NCBI RefSeq assembly: GCF_038433135.1
Contig: NZ_JBCDMV010000024.1
Span: 1-64,000 of the forward strand
Source: Luteococcus sp038433135
GTDB taxonomy: Bacteria > Actinomycetota > Actinomycetes > Propionibacteriales > Propionibacteriaceae
Length of the DNA: 64,000 nucleotides
Reading direction: 5' to 3'
Shown: piece by piece, positions 25,932 through 34,030 of the stretch
Position numbering within the stretch: the first letter of the stretch is position 1
How the letters are laid out: each line of letters starts with the position of its first letter
Notes under the pieces: generated by a model
What the model was told of the DNA's origin: nothing
The model's database searches: none
What the model saw: only the letters and a program-made list of their open reading frames with translations
Made by a program: the position numbers and the translations under genes

Positions 25932-26267
25932 TCAGGGGGTGCTGATCGGGATCGGCGTCTCCCCCACCTTGATCTGGATGTGCTCCTTGCCCTCGTCGGC
26001 ATTGTCGACGGTGACATCCACCGGCAGCTGGTCGGCTCCGGCGGTCAGCGTGCAGATCATCTTCTCGTTCAGCTTCATCTTGAGATCCCCCGGGCACTCG
26101 ATCTTGTCCGGCTTCTGACCGACCTTCTCGGTCAGCATCTCGGAGACCTTCGTCTCCATCCTGCTCTTCTCCATGCTGCGCCTGGTGCTGACCGACGTGG
26201 AGCAAGCGGTGATGGACAGGGCGAGGGCCAGCAGGCTGGCCACGGCGGTGACAGGTGGTTTCGCCAT
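25932..26267 (-). CDS. DUF4333-type lipoprotein
   Basis: A 111-residue lipoprotein with lipobox SITAC (Cys at residue 22). The mature part MLTEKVGQKPDKIECPGDL, then MICTLTAGADQLPVDVTVDN, has the paired Cys and order of the DUF4333 domain, common in actinobacterial cell-envelope lipoproteins of unknown role. It stands alone between two secreted-protein genes. Confidence 0.85.
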   Translation of the reverse strand: MAKPPVTAVASLLALALSITACSTSVSTRRSMEKSRMETKVSEMLTEKVGQKPDKIECPGDLKMKLNEKMICTLTAGADQLPVDVTVDNADEGKEHIQIKVGETPIPISTP

Positions 26268-26586
26268 GATGGAACGCTGGATGCGTGGGGACCACCCCCT
26301 CTGACCGTCGATCTGCCCGTTCAGTTAAGCCCCAGAATTCACCGCGTGTTGAATCGCACGCCAAGGGGCATGGAACTGAGAGCCAGAGCCGTGTGTCACC
26401 AGATCTCAGCTCACAGGAACTCCTCAGATAACCCAGACCCCTGCACACACGGGAATTCCGCGCCCCGAGGGCACTCCGTGCACCCCCTCAAATCCTGAGA
26501 GACATTCTGAGATAATTTCAGCTGCGGGGGAAAATGTGCCAAGGTTCACTGGCAGTCAAACGAACCCCACATGTCAGGAACCCTTC
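26268..26586. other. 319-bp intergenic region, divergent promoters expected
   Basis: The region separates a leftward DUF4333 lipoprotein gene from a rightward secreted SH3 protein gene. It is less GC-rich than its surroundings, with loosely repeated CTCAGATAA / CTGAGATAA elements (26432-26440 and 26510-26518). The long leader before the wall-associated protein suggested a c-di-AMP (ydaO) riboswitch, but I do not see its conserved core. No gene was found. Confidence 0.5.
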
Positions 26587-27318
26587 ATGAAGATGCGCTC
26601 CACCATCGCCTCCGTGGCCCTGATGGCCATCAGCGCCGGGCCCGTGGCCCTCAGCTGCACCTCAACGGCGCACGCCGCGCCGACCGCCCCGTCGCGCCAA
26701 CTGCCCGCCGCCAAGGCCAAGCTCTGGTACGCCACCGGCACCGTCTACTTGCGCACCGGCCCCGGCAAGGGCTACCGCACCCTCGGGACCCTGAAGAAGG
26801 GCTACCGGGTCGGCAACGCCGGCTCGGCAACCCGCGGCTGGCAGCCGGTCAACTACAAGGGCCGCCAGGCCTGGGTGTCCAAGCGCTACCTGACCACGGC
26901 TCCCGTGAAGACGAGCAAGTCCAAGGTCACCCCGAAGCGCGCCGCGGTCACCAGCAGCGCCCGCCACATCAGCATGCCGCGCGGCGTCAACGGCAACGGC
27001 TACCGGGTGGCCGTCACCGTTCGCAACAACTTCCCGCAGATCTCCAGCATCGGTGGCTACCGTGCGGGTGACGGCGGCGACCACGGCTCGGGCCGCGCCG
27101 TCGACGTGATGATCCCGAACTATCGCTCCAACCGGGCCCTGGGCTCCGAGATCGCCAACCACCTGCGCGCGAATGCGTCGCGACTGGGCGTCAGCTACGT
27201 GATCTGGGACCAGAAGATCTGGTCGGTGCAGCGCTCCAGCGAGGGCTGGCGCTACATGTCCAACCGCGGCAGCGACAACGCCAACCACAAGAACCACGTG
27301 CACGTCAGCGTTCGCTGA
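26587..27318 (+). CDS. secreted SH3-domain protein with ARB_07466-like C-terminal domain
   Basis: A 243-residue protein from ATG at 26587 with AGGAA upstream and a Sec signal peptide ending near STAHAAP. Residues ~45-105 form a bacterial SH3 domain (YATGTVYLRTGPGKGYRTLG, then WQPVNYKGRQAWVSKRYL), which binds peptidoglycan. The C-terminal ~110 residues (GGYRAGDGGDHGSGRAVDVM, then NHKNHVHVSVR) match an actinobacterial extracellular domain (ARB_07466-like). Its H..D..H..H pattern resembles zinc-dependent D-Ala-D-Ala carboxypeptidase folds. Cell-wall hydrolysis is plausible but not shown. A hairpin terminator follows. Confidence 0.82.
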   Translation: MKMRSTIASVALMAISAGPVALSCTSTAHAAPTAPSRQLPAAKAKLWYATGTVYLRTGPGKGYRTLGTLKKGYRVGNAGSATRGWQPVNYKGRQAWVSKRYLTTAPVKTSKSKVTPKRAAVTSSARHISMPRGVNGNGYRVAVTVRNNFPQISSIGGYRAGDGGDHGSGRAVDVMIPNYRSNRALGSEIANHLRANASRLGVSYVIWDQKIWSVQRSSEGWRYMSNRGSDNANHKNHVHVSVR

Positions 27319-27328
27319 CCGCCCGCCG

Positions 27329-27363
27329 TCGGGCCCGAGTCCTCGTCGAGGATTCGGGCCCGA
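27329..27363 (+). terminator. terminator after SH3-domain gene
   Basis: 16-bp inverted repeat (27329-27344 and 27348-27363, one mismatch) with a 3-nt loop, 10 bp past the stop codon and before prfC. Confidence 0.88.
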
Positions 27364-27436
27364 TGCCGTGCTGTGAAACAATTGGTCGGCTTGGGCACCC
27401 GCCCGCGCCTTCGCCTTCATTCTGGAGACCGCCCCT

Positions 27437-29035
27437 GTGGATACTGCCGAGCTGCTCACGCACGCTTCCCGGCGACGCACCTTCGCCGTGATCAGCCATC
27501 CCGACGCGGGCAAGTCGACGCTCACCGAGGCCCTGCTGCTGCACGCCCACGTTCTCAACGAGGCCGGGGCCACGCATGGCAAGGCAGGCCGCAAGGCGAC
27601 CGTCAGCGACTGGATGGAGATGGAGAAGGACCGCGGCATCTCGATCAGCTCGTCGGCCATCCAGTTCCGGCACGACGACCTGGTCTTCAATGTCGTCGAC
27701 ACCCCCGGCCACGCCGACTTCTCCGAGGACACCTACCGGGTGCTGACCGCCGTCGACAGCGTGATCATGCTGCTGGATGCCGCCAAGGGCATGGAGCCGC
27801 AGACCATGAAGCTCTTCGGGGTGTGCAAGCAGCGCGGCATCCCGATCATCACCGTGATCAACAAGTGGGACCGCCCCGGCCACGAGGCGCTCGAGCTGCT
27901 CGACGAGGTGCAGGAGCGCACCGGGATGCGTCCCACGCCCCTGACCTGGCCGGTTGGGATCGCCGGCGACTTCCATGGCGTGATCGACAACCGCACCGGC
28001 GAGTACATCCAGTACACCCGCACACCCGGCGGCAGCACGCTGGCGATCGAGGAGCGGATGACCCCGGCCGAGGCCGAGGCCAGGCTGGGCGAGGTCTACA
28101 CCACCGCCGCCGAAGAGGCGGAACTGCTGGCCGCCGACGGCTATGCCCATGACTTGGACGACTACCTGGCGCAGCGCAGCACCGTGGTGCTCTTCGCCGC
28201 GGCGGTGCTGAACTTCGGCATCGGCCAGTTGCTGGAGGTGCTCTCCGAGCTGGCGCCGCCGCCGCATCCCCGGCCCGACGTCGACGGTTCGCCGCGGCCG
28301 CTGGAGGCCCCGTTCAGCGCCCAGATCTTCAAGGTGCAGGCCGGAATGGATCGCAACCACCGCGATCGGCTGGCCTTCGCCCGGATCTGCTCCGGCGTCT
28401 TCCACCGCGGCGACGTGGTGACCCGCGCTGCCAATCGTCGCCCGCTGGCCACCAAGTACGCCTCCAATGTCTTCGGGCGGGATCGTGAGACCATCGAGCA
28501 GGCCTGGCCGGGCGATGTGATCGGTCTGGTCAATGCCGGTGACGTGCGCGCCGGCGACACCCTCTACCTGGACGAGCCGGTCACCTTCCCGGAGATCCCG
28601 TCCTTCCCGCCGGAGCACTTCCGGCAGGCCAGCGCTGTCGATCCGTCGCGGCACAAGCAGTTCCAGCGCGGCATCGAGCAGCTGGACCAGGAGGGCGTGA
28701 TCCAGGTGCTGCGTTCGGATCGTCGCCCCAGCCAGATGCCGATCCTGGCCGCCGTCGGGCCGATGCAGTTCGAGGTGGTCAGTCACCGGATGGAGCACGA
28801 GTTCAATGCCCCGATCCGCCTGGACGGCCTGCCCTTCGGCCTGGCAATGCTCACCCGCAGTTCCGACGCACCCACCATCGACGCCCATCCCGGCGCCGAG
28901 GTGGCGCAACGCAGTGACGGCGCACTGCTCGCCCTGTTCGCCGACTCATGGCAGGCGCGCTTCTTCCGGCAGCGCAATCCCGACGTCCTGCTCGAATCCT
29001 TGACCCATGACCCTGCTGGCCCGGCCAGCGCCTGA
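27437..29035 (+). CDS. prfC: peptide chain release factor 3
   Basis: A 532-residue translational GTPase from GTG at 27437, close to E. coli RF3 (529). It shows the G1 loop SHPDAGKSTLTEALL, a switch region with EMEKDRGISISSSAIQF, G3 VDTPGHADFSEDTYR, and G4 VINKWDRPG (the NKxD motif, here NKWD). The beta-barrel domain II and the C-terminal FQRGIEQLDQEGVIQVL and AVGPMQFEVV are characteristic. It recycles RF1/RF2 from the ribosome after peptide release. RF3 is patchily distributed. It ends 21 bp before rnj on the same strand. Confidence 0.95.
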   Translation: MDTAELLTHASRRRTFAVISHPDAGKSTLTEALLLHAHVLNEAGATHGKAGRKATVSDWMEMEKDRGISISSSAIQFRHDDLVFNVVDTPGHADFSEDTYRVLTAVDSVIMLLDAAKGMEPQTMKLFGVCKQRGIPIITVINKWDRPGHEALELLDEVQERTGMRPTPLTWPVGIAGDFHGVIDNRTGEYIQYTRTPGGSTLAIEERMTPAEAEARLGEVYTTAAEEAELLAADGYAHDLDDYLAQRSTVVLFAAAVLNFGIGQLLEVLSELAPPPHPRPDVDGSPRPLEAPFSAQIFKVQAGMDRNHRDRLAFARICSGVFHRGDVVTRAANRRPLATKYASNVFGRDRETIEQAWPGDVIGLVNAGDVRAGDTLYLDEPVTFPEIPSFPPEHFRQASAVDPSRHKQFQRGIEQLDQEGVIQVLRSDRRPSQMPILAAVGPMQFEVVSHRMEHEFNAPIRLDGLPFGLAMLTRSSDAPTIDAHPGAEVAQRSDGALLALFADSWQARFFRQRNPDVLLESLTHDPAGPASA

Positions 29036-29056
29036 CCCCGCTCGAAAGGAGCATCG

Positions 29057-30766
29057 ATGGCTCGCAATCGTTCCTCGTCCCGTAAGCCCAAGTCCGCCGC
29101 CAAGGACGCCCTGACCGCCCCCGACAAGGGGGTGCTGCGGATCGTCCCGATGGGTGGCCTGGGTGAGATCGGCCGCAACATGCACGTGTTGGAGATCGAC
29201 GGTCGCCTGCTGGTGATCGACTGTGGCGTGCTCTTCCCGGACCCCGACCAGCCCGGCATCGACGTGATCCTGCCCGACTTTGCCTGGATCGCGGACCGGC
29301 TCGACGCCGTCGACGGCATCGTGCTGACCCATGGGCACGAGGACCACATCGGTGGCGTGCCCTACCTGTTGCAGCTGCGCCCCGATATCCCGCTGGTCGG
29401 CTCCGAGCTGACCCTGGCCCTGATCAGTGCCAAGCTGCAGGAGTACCGGATCAAGCCGGTGCTGCAGAAGGTGCGTGAGGGTGACCGGGTCAAGGTCGGC
29501 AGCTTCGACTGCGAGTTCGCCGCGGTGAACCACTCGATCCCCGACGGCCTGGCCGTCTTCGTCCGCACCGCGGGCGGCACGGTGCTGAACACCGGCGACT
29601 TCAAGATGGACCAGTTCCCGCTGGACCAGCGCATCACCGACCTGCGGGCCTTCGCCCGCTTCGGTGAGGAGGGCGTCGACGTCTTCATGCCCGACTCCAC
29701 CAATGCCGAGGTGCCCGGCTTCACCACCGGTGAGCGGGATCTGGGACCGGCGATCGCGGAGGTCTTCCGCACCTCCCCGAAGCGGATCATCGTCTCCAGC
29801 TTCGCCAGCCACGTACACCGCATCCAGCAGGTGATCGACGCCGCCCACGAGCACGGCCGCAAGGTGGCCTTCGTCGGCCGTTCCATGGTGCGCAACATGG
29901 GCATCGCCCGGGATCTCGGTTACCTCAAGATCCCCGAGGGCGTGCTGGTGGACCACCGCGACCTGAGCCGGATGCCCGACAACAAGACCGTGCTGATCTG
30001 CACCGGCTCCCAGGGTGAGCCGATGGCGGCCCTGGCCCGGATCGCCAAGAACGACCACCAGATCAAGGTGGGCCCCGGCGACACCGTGCTGCTGGCCAGC
30101 TCGCTGATCCCCGGCAACGAGAGCTCCATCTATTCGATCATCAACCAGCTGGCCGAGCTGGGCGCCAATGTGGTGCACAAGGGCAATGCCAAGGTGCACA
30201 CCTCCGGGCACGCCAGCGCCGGTGAACTGGCCTACTGCCACAACATCATCAAGCCACGCAATGTGCTGCCGATCCACGGCGAGTGGCGTCACCTGGACGC
30301 CCAGGCCTCGATCGCCAAGCGCACCGGCGTGCCCGAGAAGAATGTGCTGGTGGTGCGCGACGGCGCGGTGATCGACCTGGTCGACGGCCGGATCAAGGTG
30401 GTCGGGCAGGCCCCGGCCCGGCAGGTCTTCGTCGAGGGCGGCAAGGTGGACGTCGTCACCGACGAGACGCTGGCCGATCGTCGCGCCCTGGCCGAGGACG
30501 GCGTGGTGACGGTGCTGCTGTTCATCGACCCGAAGAATGGCGACATCGTGGAGGATCCCGAATACCTCAGCAAGGGTGCCCTGCCCAGCGCCGAGGAATT
30601 CGAGGAGCTCACCCCGAAGATCCAGAAGGCCCTGCACAGCGCGGTTTCCGCCGGCCGGACCGACCAGGAGGTGCTGGAGCAGGAGGTCTTCCGCACCGTC
30701 ACCAACTGGTTCCAGCGCGGGCGGCGCAGCAGTCCCGTGGTGATCCCGGTTCTGATCGACGCGTAG
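29057..30766 (+). CDS. rnj: ribonuclease J
   Basis: A 569-residue metallo-beta-lactamase/beta-CASP nuclease with AAAGGAG upstream of its ATG. It has GGLGEIGRNMHVLE, the zinc motif LTHGHEDHIGGVPYLL, AVNHSIPDGL, NTGDFKMDQFP, SSFASHVHRIQQVIDAA, CTGSQGEPMAALARIA, and the beta-CASP histidine in KVHTSGHASAGEL. The C-terminal domain (DRRALAEDGVVTVLL) completes a typical RNase J. It combines 5'-exo- and endonuclease activities in mRNA decay and rRNA processing. The N-terminal ~20 basic residues are an extension. A terminator hairpin follows. Confidence 0.95.
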   Translation: MARNRSSSRKPKSAAKDALTAPDKGVLRIVPMGGLGEIGRNMHVLEIDGRLLVIDCGVLFPDPDQPGIDVILPDFAWIADRLDAVDGIVLTHGHEDHIGGVPYLLQLRPDIPLVGSELTLALISAKLQEYRIKPVLQKVREGDRVKVGSFDCEFAAVNHSIPDGLAVFVRTAGGTVLNTGDFKMDQFPLDQRITDLRAFARFGEEGVDVFMPDSTNAEVPGFTTGERDLGPAIAEVFRTSPKRIIVSSFASHVHRIQQVIDAAHEHGRKVAFVGRSMVRNMGIARDLGYLKIPEGVLVDHRDLSRMPDNKTVLICTGSQGEPMAALARIAKNDHQIKVGPGDTVLLASSLIPGNESSIYSIINQLAELGANVVHKGNAKVHTSGHASAGELAYCHNIIKPRNVLPIHGEWRHLDAQASIAKRTGVPEKNVLVVRDGAVIDLVDGRIKVVGQAPARQVFVEGGKVDVVTDETLADRRALAEDGVVTVLLFIDPKNGDIVEDPEYLSKGALPSAEEFEELTPKIQKALHSAVSAGRTDQEVLEQEVFRTVTNWFQRGRRSSPVVIPVLIDA

Positions 30767-30776
30767 TCGCGACGTG

Positions 30777-30813
30777 GGCTGGTGGACGCCTGTCTGTCAG
30801 GCCTCCACCAGCC
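30777..30813 (+). terminator. terminator after rnj
   Basis: Inverted repeat GGCTGGTGGA (30777-30786) and TCCACCAGCC (30804-30813), with inner GCCTG/CAGGC arms, starting 11 bp past the rnj stop. Confidence 0.85.
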
Positions 30814-30941
30814 GCGTGACGATGTGCTCCCGGTAGCGCCGCGCCTCCCGGTTCATCGCACAGCAGTGCCAGCACGGCCCCTGCAGGTCCTAGGCTGGTG
30901 GGCCTGATGCACCGTCGCATCACGAACTTGGAGGTTTGCAG

Positions 30942-32462
30942 ATGGACACCACGCCACTGGTGATCGGCGTCGATTCCTCGACGACCAGCACCAAGGCCCT
31001 CGTCGTCGACGCCACCGGGCAGGTGCTGGCCCAGGCCAGCCGCCCCGTCGCCATGCTCACCCCGGGGATGGACCGTTATGAGCAGGATCCGCGCGAGTGG
31101 TGGAGCAGCACCCGCGAGGCCGTCACCGACGCGATCGGCCAGCTGGACGCCGCCGATCGGGCGCGGATCCAGGCGATGGCCGTCACCCCCCAGCGGCAGA
31201 GTTTCGCCCTGGTGGACGAGACCGGCGAGCCGATCCGTCCCGGCATCCTGTGGCTGGATGGGCGCGCCAGCGAGCAGGTGGCGCGGATCGGCAGTGAGGA
31301 GGTACACCGGCTGAGCGGCTTCCAGCCGGATGTCACCCCGTCGATCTACAAGATTGCCTGGCTGAGCCAGCACGAGCCGGACCACGTCGCCCGGGCCACG
31401 ATGGTGGCCAGCGTGCACTGCTACCTGACCCACGCCCTGACCGGACAGTGGCTGGACTCGGCCGCCACCGCCGACAGCCTCGGCATGCTGGACATGGCCG
31501 CACTCACCTGGAGCGACCAGTTGGTGCAGGCCGCTGGTCTTCGCCGCGAGCAGCTGCCGGAACTGGTTCCGCCGGGTGAGGTGCTGGCCGAGCTGCTGCC
31601 CGAGGTGGCCGCTGATCTGGGCTTGACGGGGCCGATCCCGCTGGTGGCCTGCTGCGGCGACGGCCAGGCCGCCGGCCTGGGTTGTGGCGCAGTGCGCCCC
31701 GACGAGGCCTACCTGAACATGGGGACCGCGGTGGTGGCCGGGGTACATAGCCCTGAATATCGCACCGCCGACGTCTACCGCACCGACGCCGCCGGGCTGC
31801 CCGGTCACTATGTGCTTGAGGTGGTGCACAATTCCGGCGCCTATCTTGCGGGGTGGTTCCGCAGCCAGCTGGGTGATCCGGCGATGGAGGGCAAGCCGGA
31901 CCCCGCCCTGGACGAGGCCGCGGCAGCGGTGCCCGTCGGCTGCGGTGGGTTGAGCGTGCTCCCCTACTGGAATGCGGTGCAGAGCCCGGAGTGGGATCCG
32001 TTGGCGAAGGGCGCGATCGTCGGTCTGGCCGGATCCCATGGCCGGCCGGAGATCTACCGAGCCATCCTGGAGGGTCTCAGTGTCGCCGTCGCCCGAAATC
32101 TCGTCGGGCTGCAGGAATCCACCGGCACCCCGCTGACCAGCGTCCGGGTGATGGGCGGCGGACAGCGCAGCCCGCTGTGGCGGCAGATGATGGCCGATGC
32201 GCTGGGGCTGCCCCTGACCTGCTGCGAGACCGAGGAGGTCAGCGCGCTCGGTGCGGCCGTTATGGCGATGGCCCATTTGGGGGTGCACGGCTCGATGGCC
32301 GAGACCGCCACGGCGATGTGTCACCTGGGCGAGGTGGTCCAGCCGGATCTGGAGGCGCACGAGGTCTATCGGGAGCTGGCGGAGATCCAGGCCGGGCTCT
32401 ACCCGGCGCTGCAGGAGACCTTCCGTCGGCAGGCGGACTTCGCCCAGCGGCACGGGAGCTGA
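30942..32462 (+). CDS. FGGY carbohydrate kinase, xylulokinase-like
   Basis: A 506-residue protein from ATG at 30942 with GGAGG 7 nt upstream. FGGY-family marks are the N-terminal VIGVDSSTTSTKALVVDATG, AVTPQRQSF, LWLDGRA, CGDGQAAGLGCG, AYLNMGTAVVAG, and ILEGLSVAVARNLVGLQ with VRVMGGGQRSPLWRQMMAD near the C-terminus. Order and length fit xylulokinase, which makes xylulose-5-phosphate, but the sugar cannot be fixed by eye. There are no isomerase or transport genes beside it. The M23 peptidase gene begins 7 bp downstream, so co-transcription is likely. Confidence 0.85.
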   Translation: MDTTPLVIGVDSSTTSTKALVVDATGQVLAQASRPVAMLTPGMDRYEQDPREWWSSTREAVTDAIGQLDAADRARIQAMAVTPQRQSFALVDETGEPIRPGILWLDGRASEQVARIGSEEVHRLSGFQPDVTPSIYKIAWLSQHEPDHVARATMVASVHCYLTHALTGQWLDSAATADSLGMLDMAALTWSDQLVQAAGLRREQLPELVPPGEVLAELLPEVAADLGLTGPIPLVACCGDGQAAGLGCGAVRPDEAYLNMGTAVVAGVHSPEYRTADVYRTDAAGLPGHYVLEVVHNSGAYLAGWFRSQLGDPAMEGKPDPALDEAAAAVPVGCGGLSVLPYWNAVQSPEWDPLAKGAIVGLAGSHGRPEIYRAILEGLSVAVARNLVGLQESTGTPLTSVRVMGGGQRSPLWRQMMADALGLPLTCCETEEVSALGAAVMAMAHLGVHGSMAETATAMCHLGEVVQPDLEAHEVYRELAEIQAGLYPALQETFRRQADFAQRHGS

Positions 32463-32468
32463 CCCGCG

Positions 32469-33335
32469 ATGCGAGGACGTCGGCAGCCGCGGCCGAGGTG
32501 GTGGCCATTTCTTGTCCTGGCCCTGACCGCGGTGGGCGTCGGACTGTTGCTGGCCGGGGTCGTGGTGATCTCGACGATCGTCAACCAGTCCGGGGCCGTC
32601 CCGACCCCCGGGTCGGCCCCCGCCACGCCCTCCCGCTCGCCCTCCGCAGCAGTCTCCTCGACACCCTCGACCCCACCCACCCCCACGGGCTCATCGACAC
32701 CCACAACCTCACCCACCCCCACGAGCTCATCGACACCCACAACCTCACCCACCCCCACGAGCTCATCGACACCCACAACCTCACCGACGACGGAAGCCAT
32801 CACCAGGACCAGTTATGGCGCCGTGCTCGACCCGTCGAAGTGCTCCGCCTCCAGCGACTACTGGAAGGGCAACCGTCGCTTCTACGTGACGCGTGCCGAG
32901 GAGCACGGGTGCTTCACCAGCCCGTGGTTCGACGGCACGCATCCGGTGATGCTGTCCTTCGGCCACAGCGACGCCCCGTGGTATGCCAAGACCGGGAGCC
33001 ATCATGGCATCGACATCGATCTCCCGGTGGGCACCCCGGTCCGCAGCGCCATCTCGGGCACGGTCCGGGTACGTCCCGCATCGCTGGGCACGGTGTATGG
33101 CGTGAAGGCCCTGCTGCTGCGCTCCGACGGCCACGACATCGTCCTGGGCCACCTGTCGTCGGTGGTCGTGCAGGACGGGCAGCGAGTTGGCCCCGGCGAT
33201 CTGCTGGGGCATTCGGGGATGAGCGGGGTTGAGGACATGGACGGTCCTCACCTGCACTTCGAGGTGCGCCCGGTGGGCGGCACCTATCGCAGCGCCCTGC
33301 ACCCGTGGAGCTTCTTGCGCGCCCAGCGGAGCTGA
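32469..33335 (+). CDS. membrane-anchored M23 peptidase-like protein
   Basis: A 288-residue protein. A basic N-terminus and one transmembrane segment (FLVLALTAVGVGLLLAGVVV) anchor it, then a Ser/Thr/Pro spacer of about 60 residues built of 12-residue repeats. The C-terminal domain has the LytM/M23 pattern: SHHGIDIDLPVGTPV (first zinc His and Asp), VLGHLSSV, and GPHLHFEVRP (HxH). The motif set is complete enough for an active peptidoglycan endopeptidase. The spacer may cross the wall. It follows the FGGY kinase gene closely. Confidence 0.86.
   Translation: MRGRRQPRPRWWPFLVLALTAVGVGLLLAGVVVISTIVNQSGAVPTPGSAPATPSRSPSAAVSSTPSTPPTPTGSSTPTTSPTPTSSSTPTTSPTPTSSSTPTTSPTTEAITRTSYGAVLDPSKCSASSDYWKGNRRFYVTRAEEHGCFTSPWFDGTHPVMLSFGHSDAPWYAKTGSHHGIDIDLPVGTPVRSAISGTVRVRPASLGTVYGVKALLLRSDGHDIVLGHLSSVVVQDGQRVGPGDLLGHSGMSGVEDMDGPHLHFEVRPVGGTYRSALHPWSFLRAQRS
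32690..32787. repeat. 36-bp in-frame tandem repeat
   Basis: Units begin at 32690, 32726 and 32762 (period 36 bp), nearly identical, the last cut short. They encode SSTPTTSPTPTS units of the spacer in the M23 peptidase-like protein. Copy number is likely to vary between strains by slippage. Confidence 0.92.
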
Positions 33336-33475
33336 CCGACTACCGTGTGCCCGTGATGCCCCACGTCGGCGACGGCGCCGATGTGTTCGTTGAGCCCCCC
33401 CCGCAGGAGTGACCACCACCCCGGTGGGCGCCGCGGCACGCGTTCTGGGCGTCGCCCACCTGGACGGGGATGCGG

Positions 33476-33664
33476 TCAGTGCTCGTCGAGGTGTGCCTCT
33501 GCGTCCAGCTCGCCAGCCGCGTGACGGGCATCGTCGGCGGCGCCGCTCGACGCGTCGAACATCTCGTCGGTGTTTTCGTCCACGGGGTTCAGCCGGGTTT
33601 CCGACATCGGCATGTCGGGGCCCGGGTCCTGATCGACATCGGGCTTGAACGGGCTCTCGGTCAC
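33476..33664 (-). CDS. small acidic hypothetical protein
   Basis: A 62-residue protein from GTG at 33664. GAGGAGG lies 6 nt upstream, which is the main support. The product is strongly acidic and probably disordered (TESPFKPDVDQDPG, then DENTDEMFDASSG) with a His-containing C-terminus. No family recognised. It lies at the left edge of the accessory region. Confidence 0.55.
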   Translation of the reverse strand: MTESPFKPDVDQDPGPDMPMSETRLNPVDENTDEMFDASSGAADDARHAAGELDAEAHLDEH

Positions 33665-33923
33665 GACGTCCTCCTCGGATCGGGTGTGGATGGTCCTGCG
33701 GCTGCCACGCTAGGCGAACCGGGGCGTCGCTGGGGAGGGCTTTGAGCCCTGAGCGCAACCGCCCGGCCTGATGGTGCGGTCGCCCCTCCTTGTTGTTGCG
33801 CCGCGCCGCACGACGGCCCAGGACCGTCAGTTTGGCTCCCGCGCACCGCTCCAACGAGCCTGTAACGAGGCCCTCGCCGACACCGCGGGGTGGGGCCCGA
33901 TCGCAAGCAGATGCGGCATCGGG
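33665..33923. other. intergenic region without recognisable gene
   Basis: Together with the segment to 34030 this leaves about 366 bp between the small acidic protein gene and the SDR gene. Reading frames here are short and lack ribosome sites. The only structured element seen is the iron-box-like site at 33924-33940. An 8-C homopolymer lies further left at 33395-33402. Confidence 0.4.
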
Positions 33924-33940
33924 TTAGGGAAGCCTCACCC
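33924..33940. promoter_or_regulatory. DtxR/IdeR iron-box-like site
   Basis: TTAGGGAAGCCTCACCC resembles actinobacterial iron boxes (consensus TTAGGTTAGGCTAACCTAA; natural variants such as TTAGGTAAGCCTCACCT). It lies about 90 bp before the SDR gene. It could impose iron control on that gene or be a leftover from a lost iron-uptake gene. Confidence 0.45.
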
Positions 33941-34030
33941 CCGTGGGCGTGACGCCGATTCGTCCGAACCGCAACAATGGTTGCGGGTGATGTGCCCGAC
34001 TTCCCCGCCAGTACCAAGAAGGAGCCCCTG

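Noticed and set aside
26268..26586. c-di-AMP (ydaO) riboswitch before the secreted SH3 protein
   Set aside because: The genomic context fits, but the conserved core sequence and pairing pattern were not found.
30814..30880. Short leftward frame encoding MNREARRYREHIVTRLVEA preceded by CWHCC
   Set aside because: It looks protein-like but has a stop shortly upstream and only 19 codons after the ATG; too little to call a gene.
32690..32787. CRISPR-like array
   Set aside because: Units are directly contiguous without spacers and encode a Ser/Thr/Pro linker.
33353..33412. Short plus-strand frame MPHVGDGADVFVEPPPQE ending near a C homopolymer
   Set aside because: Eighteen codons, no ribosome site and no similarity that I can recognise.
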